NCBI GenBank assembly: GCA_005778045.1
Contig: SXKQ01000114.1
Location: 1 to 64,000, forward strand
Direction: 5' to 3'
Source: Planctomycetia bacterium
GTDB taxonomy: Bacteria; Planctomycetota; UBA1135; GCA-002686595
DNA: 64,000 nt
Part shown: piece after piece, positions 50,811 through 59,583 of the stretch
Numbering within the stretch: position 1 is the first letter of the stretch
How the letters are laid out: each line of letters begins with the position of its first letter
The notes under the pieces: model-generated
The model's database searches: none
What the model was told of the DNA's origin: nothing
Seen by the model: the letters and a program-made list of their open reading frames with translations, nothing else
Position numbers and translations under genes: made by a program

Positions 50811-52993
50811 CGCCCGAGCAGTCCGTTCTCGAACAGCGCCTGTCCGGCCCACTCGGGCACGCGCGCGAGTTCCGTGGCGGAGAGCTCGCGCTCGCCGAGC
50901 TCCTTGCGTGCCTCGTCCACCCGCCCGAGCGCAGCGAGCGAGCCGGCGAGCTCGAGTGCGAGCGCCGGCTGCAGCTCGGAGCCGTTGCGGGGCGCGAGGC
51001 AGCGCTTGGCCTGACGGTAACTGCGCAGCGCATCTTCGAAGCGGCGCGCCTTGCCATGCTCGCGTGCCCACAGGAGGTGCGCGGTGCCCTCGAGCGCGAG
51101 TTGTCCCGCCTCGTCGAGCCCGCTGTCGCCGGAGCGTGAGAGTGCATGGGCACCGTCCGCTCCAAGGTTCGCAAAGCTTGCATCGGCGAGCGTGAGCAGC
51201 TCGAAGCCACGCGCGACGCGCAGCTCCTGCAGCGCGATCACGCCGAGCGAACTCCATGTCCCCGCGGTATCGCTGCCGAGCTCGGCAGCGAGCGAGCGTG
51301 CTTGCGCCACGTCACCGAACAGCGCATGCATGCGCACGAGGTTACGGCGCGCGATTCTGTGCTGGGGGTCGAGCGCGCGCACGCGCTCGAGCGTTTCCAG
51401 CGCGCGTGCCTCGCGCCCCGTACGCGCCAGCGCGGTTGCGAACTGGATCAGCACCTCGACACTGTGTGGGTACAGGTCGAGCACGGCCTGCCATGCGGCG
51501 ACGCATTGCTCGGACGGTTTTCCGGCGGCCTTTTGGTCCGCGCGCCGCGCCGCGATCGCGCGTGCGACGGGCGAGTTCTCGCATACTTCGAGCGCCAGTT
51601 GGGCGAAGGCCGGGTTGCCGGAGCTCACGAACTGCGCGACCGCGCGGCCGTGCCACGCCATCGACCAGGCGCGTGCAAGCTGCGATGCGACGAGGCCGAT
51701 CGCGAGCAGCACAAATGCGCCGCGCAGCCAGCGCGAGCGCGTGGTAGCCGGCGGCTCGTCGATCGCGAGCAGCGCGCCGAACAGCGCAAAGGCCGCGCTC
51801 GCGCTGGCCGGATTCCAGAGCAGCGGCTCGCACCAGAGCGCGTTGCCGAGCACGGCGAGCGCCGCGGCCGCGAGCGGTGCGCGCAGGCCATCGTGGCCGT
51901 CGCGCAGTCGCTGCCAGCTCGCGCGTGCCACGAAGGCGAGGAAGGCGAGCCACAGCGCTCCGCCGATCCAGCCGGCATCGACGCAGGCTTGCAGCAGGTC
52001 GGAATGCGCGTGCTCGACCTCGGTCTCGACCTCGGGCAGCGTGCGCTCGTGGGTCGAGAGCTCGATCTCGCGCGGGTCACGGAAGGGCGGGTAGGCCGCT
52101 TGGAACTGCCCCGGGCCCGCGCCCAAGAGCCCGTGGGCCTGCACCATCGCCGGCACGGATGACCACAGCAGCTTGCGCACCGCGATACCCCCAGTGTCGC
52201 CGGGCGCATTTTCCGCGGGGCGCGTGGAGGCAGGGAGCTGGGGATGGGGGACGACGCGTCCGCCGACGAAGAGCAGCGCGCAGGCGGCGCCGACGAGCAG
52301 CGTGAGCCGCCGCACATCGGGCAGCGCGGCGAAGAGCAGCGCGAGCACGAGCGCGAAGCTCGCGGCACCCGCGAGCACCGGTGCGACGCCGACGTAGAAC
52401 GCGTAGAGGCCCGCGGCGAGGGCTCCGATCCAGCGCCAGAAGCTCTCGTCGCGCAGCGCGAGCCACACGCCGACGGCGGCGCCGAGCAGCGCGACTTCGG
52501 AGGTCGAGCCGCTGTTGCCGAGGCGGCCAGCGAACTGGTGTTCGCCGTCGAACAGCGCCGGAACGACCGTGAGCATCGAGAGCAGCACGAGGCCGCGCGC
52601 GAGCGCCGTGAGTCCCGTTCGACCGAGACTCGCTCCGCCGGCGAGGGCCGTCACTCCGACCGCGGCGAGCATCAGCGCGCGGCTCGAGCCGAACGTGTCG
52701 CTCGGCGGATTCAGGCTGAGCGACAGGCTGCCGAGCGCGAGGAATGCCAGGTAGGCCCAGGCTCCGCGCAAGCCTGGCTTGGCGCGGCGCGCGATCAGGA
52801 GGGCGATGGCGAGTGTGCTCGCGACGGCCGCGACGCCGGTGCCGGTTGGGATCGGGAACGGGTCGCCGATGATGGGCGAGAGCTCCCCGGGCCAGACGAG
52901 GAACAGCGCGGGGATGAGCAGCACGAGGGCGTGCAGGGTCTCGAGCAGCGAGCGCTGGAAATGCTGCGGATCGACGGCGGGCTTGGGTGCCAT
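50807..52993 (-). CDS. O-antigen ligase/polymerase-like membrane protein with C-terminal TPR
   Basis: The ATG at 52993 gives 728 residues. Residues about 10-440 hold roughly ten to twelve membrane helices. The Wzy_C signature lies in the large periplasmic loop (HGLLGAGPGQFQAAYP, then EVEHAHSDLLQACVDAGWIG). Residues about 470-728 are helical TPR-like (LDLYPHSVEVLIQFATALA, RALDPQHRIARRNLVRMHAL). Such proteins ligate or polymerise surface glycans; some glycosylate proteins. The CpsD-like ATPase at 1271 is far away, so no complete glycan locus is visible. Confidence 0.85.
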   Translation of the reverse strand: MAPKPAVDPQHFQRSLLETLHALVLLIPALFLVWPGELSPIIGDPFPIPTGTGVAAVASTLAIALLIARRAKPGLRGAWAYLAFLALGSLSLSLNPPSDTFGSSRALMLAAVGVTALAGGASLGRTGLTALARGLVLLSMLTVVPALFDGEHQFAGRLGNSGSTSEVALLGAAVGVWLALRDESFWRWIGALAAGLYAFYVGVAPVLAGAASFALVLALLFAALPDVRRLTLLVGAACALLFVGGRVVPHPQLPASTRPAENAPGDTGGIAVRKLLWSSVPAMVQAHGLLGAGPGQFQAAYPPFRDPREIELSTHERTLPEVETEVEHAHSDLLQACVDAGWIGGALWLAFLAFVARASWQRLRDGHDGLRAPLAAAALAVLGNALWCEPLLWNPASASAAFALFGALLAIDEPPATTRSRWLRGAFVLLAIGLVASQLARAWSMAWHGRAVAQFVSSGNPAFAQLALEVCENSPVARAIAARRADQKAAGKPSEQCVAAWQAVLDLYPHSVEVLIQFATALARTGREARALETLERVRALDPQHRIARRNLVRMHALFGDVAQARSLAAELGSDTAGTWSSLGVIALQELRVARGFELLTLADASFANLGADGAHALSRSGDSGLDEAGQLALEGTAHLLWAREHGKARRFEDALRSYRQAKRCLAPRNGSELQPALALELAGSLAALGRVDEARKELGERELSATELARVPEWAGQALFENGLLGR

Positions 52994-53082
52994 TGCAGGC
53001 AGGGTACGACGGAGCGGGCTCCGGCTTCCACGCACGGCGAAAATCGTGCTCCCGCGCTGTCCTCCCTAAGGTCCCCGAGCGC

Positions 53083-56000
53083 ATGTCTCCCTTCGACCGC
53101 GACTTCGGGCGCTTTTGCGAGCAGTCCGACCTGCGTGCCCTGTCGCGCGTGTTCGACGCCGCCGCGCCGCGGCTGCTCGCGGTCGCGCGGTACCCAGCGC
53201 CCTCCCGCAGCGAGGCCGAGGATCTGGTGCCGTCGATCTTCGTCGTGGCGATCGAGCGCTCGGCGAGCCGGGACCGCGCGCGGCCGATTCTGCCGTGGCT
53301 GCTCGGACTCCTCGCGTTGGAGTCACGCAAGGCACGGGCGCGCGCTGGCCGCGAACCCAACCCGCGGCGACTCGAGCCTCGGGAGACGCCGAAGCCGAGT
53401 GCGGAGCTTGTCCGGCGCAAGGTGCGCGTCGCCACCTGCTCGACGGCACCTCGCCGTCGGAGCTCGCGGCCGAGCTCGGCCTCACGCCGGTCAACGCGCG
53501 CACTCGACTGCACCACGGCCTGCGGCTCCTGCGCGAGGTCATGTCGCAGCGCTTCTGCTGGCCCCGGAATCTCGTTCTGGTGTCACTGGGGCGGTCCACG
53601 CGCCGCGCGCGGGCCGGTGCTCGAGCGCGCCTCGCAGCCCGTCGGTCGCCTCATTCCGCTCGCGTATGTACAGTTCATGCTCGTCGCCGCTCTGGCCGCA
53701 GCGCCGCTCATGCTCTCCCCGCCCAAGCTCTCCGACCACACGCCTTCCGTGGAGGTGAGGAGCGCCGCACCGCTGCAAGGGGGATTCCGCGCACCGCGCA
53801 CGGCTGCGCAGGAAGGTACGGGCCGGCGGCTGGAGCCCGACTCGCTCCCTGCCGCGCGCATGCGCCCGGCCGAGCTCCGCGATCGCCTCCGTGGTCGATT
53901 GCTGCGAGCGGACGGTGCGCCTGCGGTCGGCGTGAAGTTCACCCTCTACCGCTGGGCCAGGGCGAGCGAGGAAGGCGCGCCGGTCGAGAGCGATGGGACA
54001 AGCGACGCGACCGGGGCGTTCGAGTTCGAGCTGGTGACGCAGCCCGACAAGTCGCTGCGAGCAGTGGCGGAACTGGAGGGGCATGCCATGGCGCGCTGGT
54101 GGTTCGCGCCGCGCGAGCCGGGCTCGCTCTACGATCTCGGCGAAGTTCGGCTCGAACGTGCCGCGGAGCTCGCGCTGCGCATCGTCGACGGCGCGGGCAC
54201 TCGGCTCGGAGCGGGCGGCAGGGCCTCGTGGAGGTCGGCCCGCTGGCGCCTGGCGCCGGGCTGGAGAGCTACTTTGTCGAGGAGGCCTGCGATCGGAGCA
54301 CCGTCATCGCGCGCTTTCGCCACCTGCCATCGCGCGCCGTGCGCGTGGCCGCGCGCCATTCGAGCGGACATGTGCTCGCGTTCAAGACGGTCGATCCCCG
54401 TCAGATCGAAGGGTCGCTCGACCTCCGCTGCGACGGTTCGCGGCTCGAGGATCGCGTGACCGTCGATCTGCAGCTGCCACGCGGCGTGACTCACGGGCCC
54501 GCTCCCGAGGTCGTGCGGCTGCGCTGTGCGTCGGGCGGAGCTCACGCTCCGAGCCTTGAGGCCAGGCGCCGGACCACGCTGGTGTTCGATGGCGTCGAGG
54601 AAGGGCCCCACGAGCTCTCGGTGGAGGATCCGCTCTTTGCGCCGGTCGTGCGCGCGGGACTTCACGCGGGCTCCGAGGCCGAGCGGATCGAGCTCGAAGG
54701 CAGCGCGACGCTCGTGCTGACCGTGCTCGACGCGCAGGGACAGCCTCCCGCGGGCCGCTGGATCCTGCGTGCGTTCGGCGATTCGCACGATCCTAGCCCC
54801 GCATCGGCGTCGATCGTCTGGGCGGAGGGTGCACGCTGGCCAACCGAGGGAGTGCGCCTGCGCCTCGTTCCGCGGGATGCGGGCAGGCTACTGGAGCCCG
54901 AAGGTACTCTCGAGCGCTACGTGCAGACCGAGGACGTCGAGCCCGGAGAGACGCGCGAGGTCCGGATCGATCTCGCGCAGGCTGGGTCGAGCCTGAGCGG
55001 ACACGTGCTCGGGCCCCGGGGGGCAGCGGTGGCGGACCAGACGGTGCGATGGGTGCGGGGCGGGCAGCCGGCTCACGCGCGCGGCGCTCAGGCGCATGTG
55101 CAAGTCGGCGGCGAGGTCGTGCCGGCCGCGGGCGCTTCGGTGCAGGTCGACGCCGAGGGCCGCTTCCGCTTCGATGGTCTCGAGCCGGGGCGCTGGAACG
55201 TGTCGACGGAGTGGGGCGGTATACTCGGGACTTTCGTGCAGTGCGACGTCCCCCAGCTCGAGCCGCTGCGTCTTGCGCCGTCCACCTACGGATCCGTCGC
55301 GGGGCGGCTGCTCTTTTCGGAGGGCGCGCGCACCGAGCTCGTCGGCCTGTTGGTCCGCGAGGTTGGTGGGCCGCGGGCCGGCGCGATCTACGGCAGTCTC
55401 GACCCGGGACGAGCGCTCGACGACGATGGGCGCTCCGTGCTCGACACCGTGCCGACGGCCGAGATCGAGCTCTTGCTCGCAGTCACTGACCGCGAGCGCG
55501 GCAGTCCGCGCGCGCTGTCCTCGCCACTCGCGAGGCTGCAGGTCGAAGAGGGGCTGCAGGGGCCTTTCGAGATCGATGCGCGCGCGGCGTTCCCCGCCAG
55601 CCTCACGGTCGAGGTCGTCGTCGATGGACTCGCGCAGGCCGGCGGCTCCGTGAAGATCCTGCCCCGGGTTCCTCGAGGCATGCAGACCGACGGATCCGCG
55701 CGCGTGATGCAGTCGAGACGAGCGCGCGTCGATTGGCTTGGACCGGAATCGACTCTCGAGCTCGAGTTCATCTCCGCGGAGCGCTGGCGCGCCTTGGTGA
55801 CCGGGCTGCCAGGCCTGCGCCCCTCCGAGGAACGGCTCGAAGTGCTCGCCATCTCCACTCACGAGCGCGAGGTGGTCCTGCTCGACGCTGGGACTGGGGG
55901 CGCCCTCGTCAGCACCGACGTGCATTGGCTCACCGGGGCCCTCGTCTACCGCGAGCCCAGCCGCGAGGAGTCGCGCGGATGTCCCAGCCTGCGCTCGGAT

Positions 56001-56147
56001 GCCTCGGGGCGCGGACGCCTGCGGCTCCCCGTGGGCCTCGTTCGCGCGCGTGCCTTGCAAGGGCTGCGCTGCGAGCCCGAGCTCGTCGATTGGGGTGCGA
56101 GCGCGAAGCCGCTCGTGCTGCGAGTCCACCGGGAGACTTCACGTTGA
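53083..56147 (+). pseudogene. ECF sigma factor fused to a membrane helix and beta domains, broken by three frameshifts
   Basis: The ATG at 53083 starts a sigma-70 region 2-like sequence (FGRFCEQSDLRALSRVF, AEDLVPSIFVVAIERS). After KVR near 53425 the frame slips and region 4 continues as LLDGTSPSELAAELGLTP and TRLHHGLRLLREVM. Near 53560-53600 it slips back to give LIPLAYVQFMLVAALAAAPL, a membrane helix, and the start of carboxypeptidase-regulatory-like units. Near 54210 it slips again and runs to 56147 with more units (SLSGHVLGPRGAAVADQ, YGSVAGRLLFSEGA). The net change is one missing base; repaired, about 1021 residues. Planctomycetes do carry ECF sigma factors with such C-terminal extensions. 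Confidence 0.65.
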
Positions 56148-56914
56148 GTTCGCGCATCGTGTCCCTGTGCCCGAGCCTGACGGAGCTCGTGTTCGATCTC
56201 GGTTCCGGCGACGACCTCGTCGGCATCACCGAGTGGTGCGTGCATCCTGCGGCGCGCGTGGGCGCGATCGAGAAGATCGGCGGCACGAAGAACCCGCGCA
56301 TCGAGCGCATCGTCACGCTCGCGCCGGAGCTCGTGCTGATGAACGAGGAGGAGAATCGCGTCGAGGACGCGCGTGCGCTCGAGGCGGCGGGCCTGCGCGT
56401 GCACTCGAGCTTTCCGAAGGACACGTCTGGCACGGCGGAGATGGTGCGTTCGATCGGCGCGGCCCTCGGACGCGCGAGCGAGGCCGGGGAGATCGCGCGG
56501 GACATCGAGCGGCGCGCGGAGCGTGTGCGAGGTGCCGCGGCGGGGAAGCGGGAGGTCACCTGGGCGTACCTGATCTGGCGCAAGCCGTGGATGAGCGTCA
56601 ATCGCGATACGTTCGTCGACGCGCTGCTGGCGCTCGCCGGCGGTCGCAACGTGTTCGGTGCCCGCGCCGAGCGCTACCCCGAGGTCACGCCCGAGGAACT
56701 CGCACGGCTCGCCCCAGAGCGCGTGCTCCTCTGCACGGAGCCGTTCTCCTTCAAGCCCGAGCACGCCGACGAGCTCGCGCAGGCCACCGGTCTCGCGCGC
56801 GAACACTTCGTGATCGCCGACGGTGAATACCTCTCGTGGCACGGCTCCCGCACTCCGGACGGGATCGACTACGCCGAGGGGCTTATCGCGGCGGCGCGCG
56901 GAGATTCCAGGTAA
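56144..56914 (+). CDS. Cobalamin/metal-chelate binding protein of the BtuF/TroA fold, no signal peptide
   Basis: The 256-residue protein has two Rossmann-like lobes: RIVSLCPSLTELVFDLG and VGITEWCVHPA at the start, KIGGTKNPRIERIVTLAPELVLMNEEEN in the first lobe, and PWMSVNRDTFVDALLALAGGRNVF in the second. This is the helical-backbone metal-receptor fold of BtuF. The TTG start at 56144 overlaps the preceding TGA, and no secretion signal precedes the fold, so it appears cytoplasmic or is exported otherwise. No BtuCD transporter adjoins. Confidence 0.82.
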   Translation: MSSRIVSLCPSLTELVFDLGSGDDLVGITEWCVHPAARVGAIEKIGGTKNPRIERIVTLAPELVLMNEEENRVEDARALEAAGLRVHSSFPKDTSGTAEMVRSIGAALGRASEAGEIARDIERRAERVRGAAAGKREVTWAYLIWRKPWMSVNRDTFVDALLALAGGRNVFGARAERYPEVTPEELARLAPERVLLCTEPFSFKPEHADELAQATGLAREHFVIADGEYLSWHGSRTPDGIDYAEGLIAAARGDSR

Positions 56915-56947
56915 CTTCGGCGTGGGCTCCCTGCAGCAAATCCGCGC

Positions 56948-57586
56948 ATGACGAAGTGGCTCAAGTGGTGCTGTGGCGGCTGCCTCGTGGCGCTCGTGCT
57001 GTCGGCCGTCGCGGCGATCTTCGCGTGGATCTGGGTACAGGACCTGCCGCGCGAGTGGACCAGCGAGGCGCAGGTCGAGATTGCGGCGGCGGGATCGGAG
57101 GTGCTGCCGCTCGTCGAGGACCTGCATCGCTGGAAGGAGTGGTCGACGTGGAACCGCGATGCACACGCCGATGTCGAGCGCACGTTCGCAGGGCCGGAGC
57201 GCGGCGTCGGCGCGCGACTCGAATGGAACTCCGCGGACAGCGCGGGCAGCGGGCAACTCGAGATCCGCGCCGCGAATCCGGACTCCATCGAGTACGAGTC
57301 GCTCCACCTCGGTGGCCTCGTCCTCGCCGGCCGAGAGGACAAGAGGAACCTCAAGCGCACCGTTTCCGTGATCTTGCGAGACTTCGATTACGTCGTGCCG
57401 GGCTCGCTCACCATCGAGCCCACCGAGCGCGGCTCGCGCGTCACTTGGCGCGAGACGATCGACCTAGGCGACTCGGCACTCGCGAAGGTCTACTCCATGA
57501 CCGTCGGGCCGCTGGCGCGCCAGACACACCAGCGCCTGCTCGAGGCTTCGCTCGCAAACCTCCAAGACCGCGTCGAGCTGCGCTGA
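56948..57586 (+). CDS. Membrane-anchored START/polyketide-cyclase-like (SRPBCC) protein
   Basis: The 212-residue protein has a Cys-containing N-terminal membrane helix (WLKWCCGGCLVALVLSAVAA) and then a Bet v1-like domain: VLPLVEDLHRWKEWSTWNRD is the typical SRPBCC helix-turn, with a C-terminal long helix (GPLARQTHQRLLEASLANLQ). Such domains bind hydrophobic ligands. The ligand is unknown. It starts 33 bases after the BtuF-like gene and ends six bases before the convergent ROK kinase stop. Confidence 0.78.
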   Translation: MTKWLKWCCGGCLVALVLSAVAAIFAWIWVQDLPREWTSEAQVEIAAAGSEVLPLVEDLHRWKEWSTWNRDAHADVERTFAGPERGVGARLEWNSADSAGSGQLEIRAANPDSIEYESLHLGGLVLAGREDKRNLKRTVSVILRDFDYVVPGSLTIEPTERGSRVTWRETIDLGDSALAKVYSMTVGPLARQTHQRLLEASLANLQDRVELR

Positions 57587-57592
57587 AGTCGC

Positions 57593-58558
57593 TCAGCCCG
57601 CTCCCGCGGCTCTCGCATGCGCGTCCTGAGCCAGGGCTAGCGCACCGACGATGCCGGCATCGTCACCGAGCGCGGGTGGAACGAGGAACCCGTCGAGCCG
57701 TGGAGCGCACAGGTGTGGGCTCGAGATGTAGCCACCGAGAGCCATGGCGAGCTCGGCACGCATGCGGCGGAAGAACTCGTCCTCGCCGAGCGCTCCCGCC
57801 TTGCGCACGCTGCCACCGAGCACGATGCGCCGCGGCGACAGCACGCAGGTGAGCGTGGCGAGGGCGTACCCCATGTAGCGCGCGAGGCGGTCCCACTCCG
57901 GATGGTCGGGCGCGAGCTGCTCCGCTGCCACGCCTGTGCGCTGCGCGAGCGCGGGGCCCGAGCACAGGCCCTCCCAGCAGCGGCCATGGAACGGGCAGGC
58001 GCCTTGGAATGTGTCACCGTCGATGCGCGGCATCGCGATGTGGCCCATTTCGGGGTGCACGAGCCCGTGCAACAGCGCGCCGCGCGCCGCGCCCCCGCCA
58101 CCGATGCCAGTGCCGACCGTGACGTAGACGAAGTCCTCGAGCCCGCGCGCCGCGCCGAACCGGCCCTCGCCCAGCGCGGCTCCATTCACGTCCGTGTCGA
58201 AGCCGATCGGCCTTCCGGGAAAGGCGCGGCGCAGCGGCCCGAGCAGGTCGCAGTGGCCCCAGCCGCGCTTGGGAGTCGTCGTGATGTGGCCGTAGTTCGT
58301 GGAGCGTTCGTCCAGATCGAGCGGGCCGAACGAGGCGACTCCCAGCGCGGCGAGTGGACGGTGGCTGCGCTCGAAAGCGGCGAACCAAGCGCACACCTGC
58401 GCCAGCAGCAGCGCCGGATCATCGCCGGTGGAAAACTGCTGGCGCGCGAGCAGGCCCCGGCTGGGATCGGCGGAGACGCCGCACACGAACTTGGTCCCGC
58501 CGGCCTCGATCGCCCCGAAGAGCGGAGCGGCGTTCTCCAGTCCGAATTCCGTGCCCAT
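57593..58558 (-). CDS. ROK-family sugar kinase (fructokinase type)
   Basis: The 321-residue protein has FGAIEAGGTKFVCGV (phosphate loop), the sugar-binding FDTDVNGAALGEG with catalytic Asp123, and VTVGTGIGGG. The zinc site is HPEMGH (His173) with GACPFHGRCWEGLCSG (Cys188, His191, Cys194, Cys199). The extended Cys/His pattern resembles B. subtilis GmuE/YdhR fructokinases, so fructose or mannose is the likely substrate. It has no DNA-binding domain. It is divergent from the isomerase/dehydrogenase cluster. Confidence 0.9.
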   Translation of the reverse strand: MGTEFGLENAAPLFGAIEAGGTKFVCGVSADPSRGLLARQQFSTGDDPALLLAQVCAWFAAFERSHRPLAALGVASFGPLDLDERSTNYGHITTTPKRGWGHCDLLGPLRRAFPGRPIGFDTDVNGAALGEGRFGAARGLEDFVYVTVGTGIGGGGAARGALLHGLVHPEMGHIAMPRIDGDTFQGACPFHGRCWEGLCSGPALAQRTGVAAEQLAPDHPEWDRLARYMGYALATLTCVLSPRRIVLGGSVRKAGALGEDEFFRRMRAELAMALGGYISSPHLCAPRLDGFLVPPALGDDAGIVGALALAQDAHARAAGAG

Positions 58559-58674
58559 CGCGCCCAGAGTCTAGCGCGGGGCTAGGTCTCGACGATCGCC
58601 GCGCGGCCTCTTCCGCGCTCGGCCGTCTGCTGGTATCCAAGGGGCCCCGATTCGTCCTCGATCCGGAGCATCCC

Positions 58675-59583
58675 ATGAGCGCATCGCGTCGTCAGTTCCT
58701 CGCCACCTCCGCCGGCCTCGCCGGTCTTGCCGCCATGGGCTGCAGCACGACTCCGTCGCAGAAGGGCCTGCCGTTTCGCATCTCGCTCGCGGAGTGGTCG
58801 CTGCACCGCACGCTCGGCAGCGGCAAGATGACCAACCTCGACTTCCCGCGCGTCGCGCGCGCGGACTTCGGCATCGAGGCCATCGAGTACGTCAATTCGT
58901 TCTTCAAGGACAAGGCGCGCGACAAGGCCTACCTCGACGAGCTGATCACGCGCTGTGACGGCGAAGGCGTGAAGAGCCTCTTGATCATGGTCGACGGCGA
59001 GGGCGAGCTCGCGCACGAGGACGAGAGCGAGCGCAAGAAGGCGATCGTCAACCACCACCGCTGGCTCGACTGCGCCGCGTACTTGGGTTGCCACTCGATC
59101 CGCGTCAACGCGGGTGGTGGGGGCGACGAGGCGGAGAAGCAGAAGCGCGCGGCCGACTCGCTCGTGCAACTCGCGCGCTACGCCGACTCGACGGGACTCA
59201 ACGTGATCGTCGAGAACCATGGCGGCAGCTCGTCGAAGGGCGACTGGCTCGCGGGCGTTATGAAGCTCGCCGCGCACCCGCGCGTCGGCACCCTGCCGGA
59301 CTTTGGCAACTTCAACCTCGGCAACGGACAGAGCTACGACCGCTACAAGGGCGTGGAGGAGCTCATGCCCTATGCCAAGGCCGTCAGCGCGAAGAGCCAC
59401 GAGTTCGACGCCAAGGCCAACGAGGTGCACACGGATTACCCGCGCATGCTGCGCATCGTGCTCGCGGCGGGCTACTCGGGCTTCGTCGGCATCGAGTACG
59501 AAGGCAGCGTGCACGAGGAATACGAGGGCGTCCGCCTGACCAAGCAGATCCTCGAGCGCATGCAGCGCGAACTCGCGTCGTGA
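58675..59583 (+). CDS. TAT-exported lipoprotein of the sugar isomerase/epimerase TIM-barrel family
   Basis: The 302-residue protein opens MSASRRQFLATSAGLAGLAA, a twin-arginine signal, followed by lipobox AMGC (Cys23). The barrel is AP-endonuclease-2/xylose-isomerase-like: FRISLAEWSLHRTL, FGIEAIEYVNSFF, LGCHSIRVNAGGG, GLNVIVENHGG, GTLPDFGNFN and YSGFVGIEYEGS, with metal ligands expected in the Glu/Asp of VENHG, DFGNF and IEYEG. It should act outside the cytoplasm on a sugar or keto acid. Its TGA overlaps the next GTG (GTGA). Confidence 0.88.
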   Translation: MSASRRQFLATSAGLAGLAAMGCSTTPSQKGLPFRISLAEWSLHRTLGSGKMTNLDFPRVARADFGIEAIEYVNSFFKDKARDKAYLDELITRCDGEGVKSLLIMVDGEGELAHEDESERKKAIVNHHRWLDCAAYLGCHSIRVNAGGGGDEAEKQKRAADSLVQLARYADSTGLNVIVENHGGSSSKGDWLAGVMKLAAHPRVGTLPDFGNFNLGNGQSYDRYKGVEELMPYAKAVSAKSHEFDAKANEVHTDYPRMLRIVLAAGYSGFVGIEYEGSVHEEYEGVRLTKQILERMQRELAS

